Assembly: GCA_963711255.1 (NCBI GenBank)
Contig: CAVQDO010000008.1
Coordinates: forward strand, 1-64,000
DNA length: 64,000 nucleotides
Source of the DNA: GCA-2746365 sp963711255
GTDB lineage: Bacteria > Pseudomonadota > Gammaproteobacteria > SZUA-229
Direction of reading: 5' to 3'
Shown here: piece after piece, positions 61,608 through 64,000 of the stretch
How positions within the stretch are numbered: the stretch's first letter is position 1
How the letters are laid out: every line of letters starts with the position of its first letter
Made by a program: the position numbers and the translations under genes
The notes under the pieces: model-generated
The model's input: only the letters and a program-made list of their open reading frames with translations
Told to the model about the DNA's origin: nothing
Database searches by the model: none

Positions 61608-63884
61608 ATGAATAATTCCAGCACAGTCCCGGTGATAAAAGATCTCGTTCTGATAGGTGGCGGTCATAGTCACCTTTCCGTGCTGAAATACTTTGCCATG
61701 CACCCTGTCCCGGGTTTAAAAATCACGCTTGTCACGCGTGATTTACATACGCCCTATTCAGGCATGCTGCCCGGTTACATCGCCGGCCACTATTCCTATG
61801 ATGAAGCGCATATCGATTTACGCCCGCTGGCCCAGTTTGCCCAGGCACGTGTCTATCACGCCACCGTTGATGATATTGATTTGCAAAACAGGCATATCAT
61901 CTGCGCAGGACGCCCGCCGATTGCTTACGATTATGTATCGATTAATATAGGCTCAAGACCAGGCACACTGAATATACCCGGCGCTGATGATTACACCATG
62001 CCGGTGAAACCGATTGACCAGTTTCTTTCTCAGTGGCAGCGGCTTTCACATGAAGTTATACATAGTAATTTAGAAAAAGACTTTCACCTTGCTGTTGTTG
62101 GCGGTGGTGCCGGCGGCGTTGAAATGGCACTGGCAACCCAGTTTCGCCTTAAACACCTGTTGCGTGAAAACAACATCAGCGACAGCCATTTACACATAGA
62201 TCTGTATTGCGGTACTGACAGCATTATGCCCACACATAACAGGCAGGTCAGGAAACGTTTTATTCGAACTCTGGAGCAGCGCGGAATACAGGTTCATACC
62301 CGCCATCGTGTCGAACAGGTACAGCAGGACCAGCTAAGCTGTAATAATGGAAAGACTTTTAAAGCTGACGCTGTGCTCTGGGTAACCAGCGCCTCCGCAC
62401 CGGCATGGTTAGCGAAAACCGGCCTTGATGTCGACGCGTCAGGTTTTATATCGGTGAATGACTGCCTGCAGTCGACTTCCCATGAAAGTGTTTTTGCCGC
62501 CGGCGATATTGCCGCCGTGGTTAATCACCCGCGGCCAAAGTCAGGTGTCTTCGCTGTCCGCCAGGGGCCGCCGCTGGCACGTAACCTCGCCCGGGCAGCA
62601 CAGAACCAGCCGTTAAAAGCATACAAACCACAAAAAAACTTCCTTGGATTAATCAGCACCGGTGATAAATACGCCATCTCTTCATACAGCAACTGGTCAC
62701 TCGAAGGCAACTGGCTGTGGCGCATTAAAGACTGGATCGACCGCCGCTTTATGGATAACTTCAACCTGCTGCCGGAAATGGCACCACAGCAGGCGCCTTC
62801 GTTCAATAAAGCCATGGCAAGCGAACAGGCACTGCACGAGATATCTGCCATCGCCATGCGCTGCGGCGGCTGTGGCGCAAAAGTCGGCAGTACGGTTTTA
62901 TCGCGTGTCATTAACCGGCTGCAGCCCATCAGCCGCGATGATATCGTTATCGGCTTGAACGATCCGGATGACGCCTCCGTCAGCGAAGTACCCGCGGGCA
63001 AACTGGTGGTGCAAAGCGTTGATTATTTCCGCAGCTTTATCGATGACCCTTACCTGTTCGGCCAGATTGCAGCCAACCATGCGCTTAGCGATATTTTTGC
63101 CATGGGCGCAGAGTCACAGTCGGCCATGGCCATTGCAACGATCCCTTACGGTATCGAAAACCAGGTAGAAGAACAGCTGTTCCAGACAATGTCCGGCGCA
63201 CTGGAAGTATTAAACGCCAGTAATACTGCGCTGGTCGGCGGCCATTCCAGCGAAGGCGCGGAGCTTTCGTTTGGCCTCTCGGTAACCGGTCTGGCCGACC
63301 GCGAGCAGGTCATGCGCAAAGCCGGTATGCAGCCGGGTGATGTGCTCATTCTGACCAAGGCGCTGGGCACAGGCACATTATTTGCTGCTGACATGCGGCT
63401 TAAAGCCAAAGGCCGCTGGATCGATGCCGCACTGCAAAGCATGCTGTTATCGAACCAGGCGGCCGGTTTCTGCATGCATCGTCATGGCGCCACTGCCTGT
63501 ACCGATGTTACCGGTTTTGGCCTGCTCGGCCACCTGGTGGAAATGACACGCTCATCAGAAAAAAGCGTTGAAATAAGCTTAAGCGCCTTGCCCATTATGG
63601 ATGGCGCACTGGAAATGATAGCCAGCGGAATCTTCAGTTCCTTACAGGAACAGAATGTGCGTTTACGCCGCGCGATAAAAGACCCGGGTGAGTTACGCGA
63701 AGATAAACATTTTCCGCTTCTGTTCGACCCGCAAACATCGGGCGGACTGCTGGCATCTATTCCCGCTGCGAATGCTGAAGCCTGTTTAGCGGAATTGCAT
63801 GAGCTGGGTTATCCGCTAAGCGTTATCATTGGTACGGTAACCGATGATACTGACAGTGTGGAAAGTGTTACACTAAAAAACTAG
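61608..63884 (+). CDS. selD: Flavoprotein oxidoreductase fused to selenide, water dikinase (SelD)
   Basis: A 758-residue two-domain protein. Residues 1-385 are an FAD/NAD(P)-binding oxidoreductase of the NDH-2 type (LIGGGHSHLSVLK, VVGGGAGGVEMA, FAAGDIAAV). Residues about 410-758 are SelD (CGGCGAKVG with cysteines near 419/422, DVTGFGLLGHL, FDPQTSGGLL). SelD makes selenophosphate; the active-site position is cysteine, not selenocysteine. The fusion is known in many bacteria and may feed reduced selenium to SelD. No selenoprotein is recognised in the window. Confidence 0.93.
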   Translation: MNNSSTVPVIKDLVLIGGGHSHLSVLKYFAMHPVPGLKITLVTRDLHTPYSGMLPGYIAGHYSYDEAHIDLRPLAQFAQARVYHATVDDIDLQNRHIICAGRPPIAYDYVSINIGSRPGTLNIPGADDYTMPVKPIDQFLSQWQRLSHEVIHSNLEKDFHLAVVGGGAGGVEMALATQFRLKHLLRENNISDSHLHIDLYCGTDSIMPTHNRQVRKRFIRTLEQRGIQVHTRHRVEQVQQDQLSCNNGKTFKADAVLWVTSASAPAWLAKTGLDVDASGFISVNDCLQSTSHESVFAAGDIAAVVNHPRPKSGVFAVRQGPPLARNLARAAQNQPLKAYKPQKNFLGLISTGDKYAISSYSNWSLEGNWLWRIKDWIDRRFMDNFNLLPEMAPQQAPSFNKAMASEQALHEISAIAMRCGGCGAKVGSTVLSRVINRLQPISRDDIVIGLNDPDDASVSEVPAGKLVVQSVDYFRSFIDDPYLFGQIAANHALSDIFAMGAESQSAMAIATIPYGIENQVEEQLFQTMSGALEVLNASNTALVGGHSSEGAELSFGLSVTGLADREQVMRKAGMQPGDVLILTKALGTGTLFAADMRLKAKGRWIDAALQSMLLSNQAAGFCMHRHGATACTDVTGFGLLGHLVEMTRSSEKSVEISLSALPIMDGALEMIASGIFSSLQEQNVRLRRAIKDPGELREDKHFPLLFDPQTSGGLLASIPAANAEACLAELHELGYPLSVIIGTVTDDTDSVESVTLKN

Positions 63885-63888
63885 AAAC

Positions 63889-63999
63889 CTAACCCATATC
63901 CTTTAGCAAAACAGCCCAGCCCTGCTTTTCTGCTTCCGGGGTAAATAACCCCGCACGCTGTTTACATTGCTGCTCAAGCGTTTTTACATAATCCGGCTC
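63889..63999 (-). CDS. C-terminal end of an unidentified gene (window edge)
   Basis: The last 36 codons of a minus-strand gene are visible (ending KQGWAVLLKDMG, stop at 63889-63891). It converges on selD with four bases between stop codons. Too little is seen to name it; a selenium-related gene is possible from position only. Confidence 0.45.
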   Translation of the reverse strand, partial: EPDYVKTLEQQCKQRAGLFTPEAEKQGWAVLLKDMG

Positions 64000-64000
64000 T

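Overview
The window looks like part of the chromosome of a gammaproteobacterium that respires nitrogen oxides and oxidises hydrogen and probably reduced sulfur. This rests on gene content (heme d1 biosynthesis, cytochrome-c nitric oxide reductase, Dnr-type regulator, class II ribonucleotide reductase split as nrdJa/nrdJb, an Isp-type uptake [NiFe] hydrogenase, octaheme tetrathionate-reductase-like cytochrome). I could not name a genus from sequence alone.

Layout. 1-6724: heme d1 operon (end of nirE, nirC, nirF, nirG, nirH, fused nirDL, nirJ, nirN), densely packed with overlaps; no nirS is visible. 6793-15398: norCB behind an 18-bp-arm perfect palindrome that contains an FNR/DNR box, then a block with two norE/norF-type pairs, norQ, two small membrane proteins, norD and a Dnr-like regulator. 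15417-26103: anaerobic and nitrosative-stress functions (TauD-like dioxygenase, two hemerythrin-type proteins, nrdJab, nnrS) plus a frameshifted B12-binding radical SAM gene, ppk2 and adk. 26150-32024: hypE, hypF (frameshifted), hypD, hypB on the minus strand, with related inverted repeats in two of the gaps. 32462-40366: multiheme cytochromes: a small four-heme cytochrome, an MtrB/PioB-type outer-membrane barrel and an MtrA/DmsE-type decaheme protein, divergent from an octaheme cytochrome, cytochrome b, monoheme cytochrome c and YeeE/YedE transporter operon. 40396-47068: an unstable segment with a 311-bp tandem duplication, a badly frameshifted surface-protein gene, a truncated ubiA-like copy, a Calx-beta multiheme lipoprotein and an intact ubiA-like gene. 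47113-54088: hypA/hypC divergent from a maturation protease-HupH fusion, hydrogenase small subunit, isp1, isp2 and large subunit. 54253-64000: kinase-like and housekeeping genes, two sorting-signal (VPLPA/PEP-CTERM-like) genes, one decayed, a REP-associated transposase, a frameshifted egtD-like gene and a flavoprotein-SelD fusion.

How it fits together. FNR/DNR-type boxes (TTGAY-N4-RTCAA or close) occur before norC, norE, nnrS, nrdJ, the hemerythrin-like gene, the multiheme cytochromes and the hydrogenase locus. In at least six promoters a -10-like hexamer lies exactly 32 bp from the box centre, as expected for activation at -41.5. I infer one low-oxygen/NO regulon, plausibly read by the Dnr-like protein encoded at 14703 and/or an FNR protein outside the window.

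Quality warning. At least five genes (radical SAM, hypF, small cytochrome c, the surface-protein gene, egtD) need single-base shifts to be read through, while many long neighbours are intact. Either there is local decay or the assembly carries indel errors; the sequence cannot decide this.
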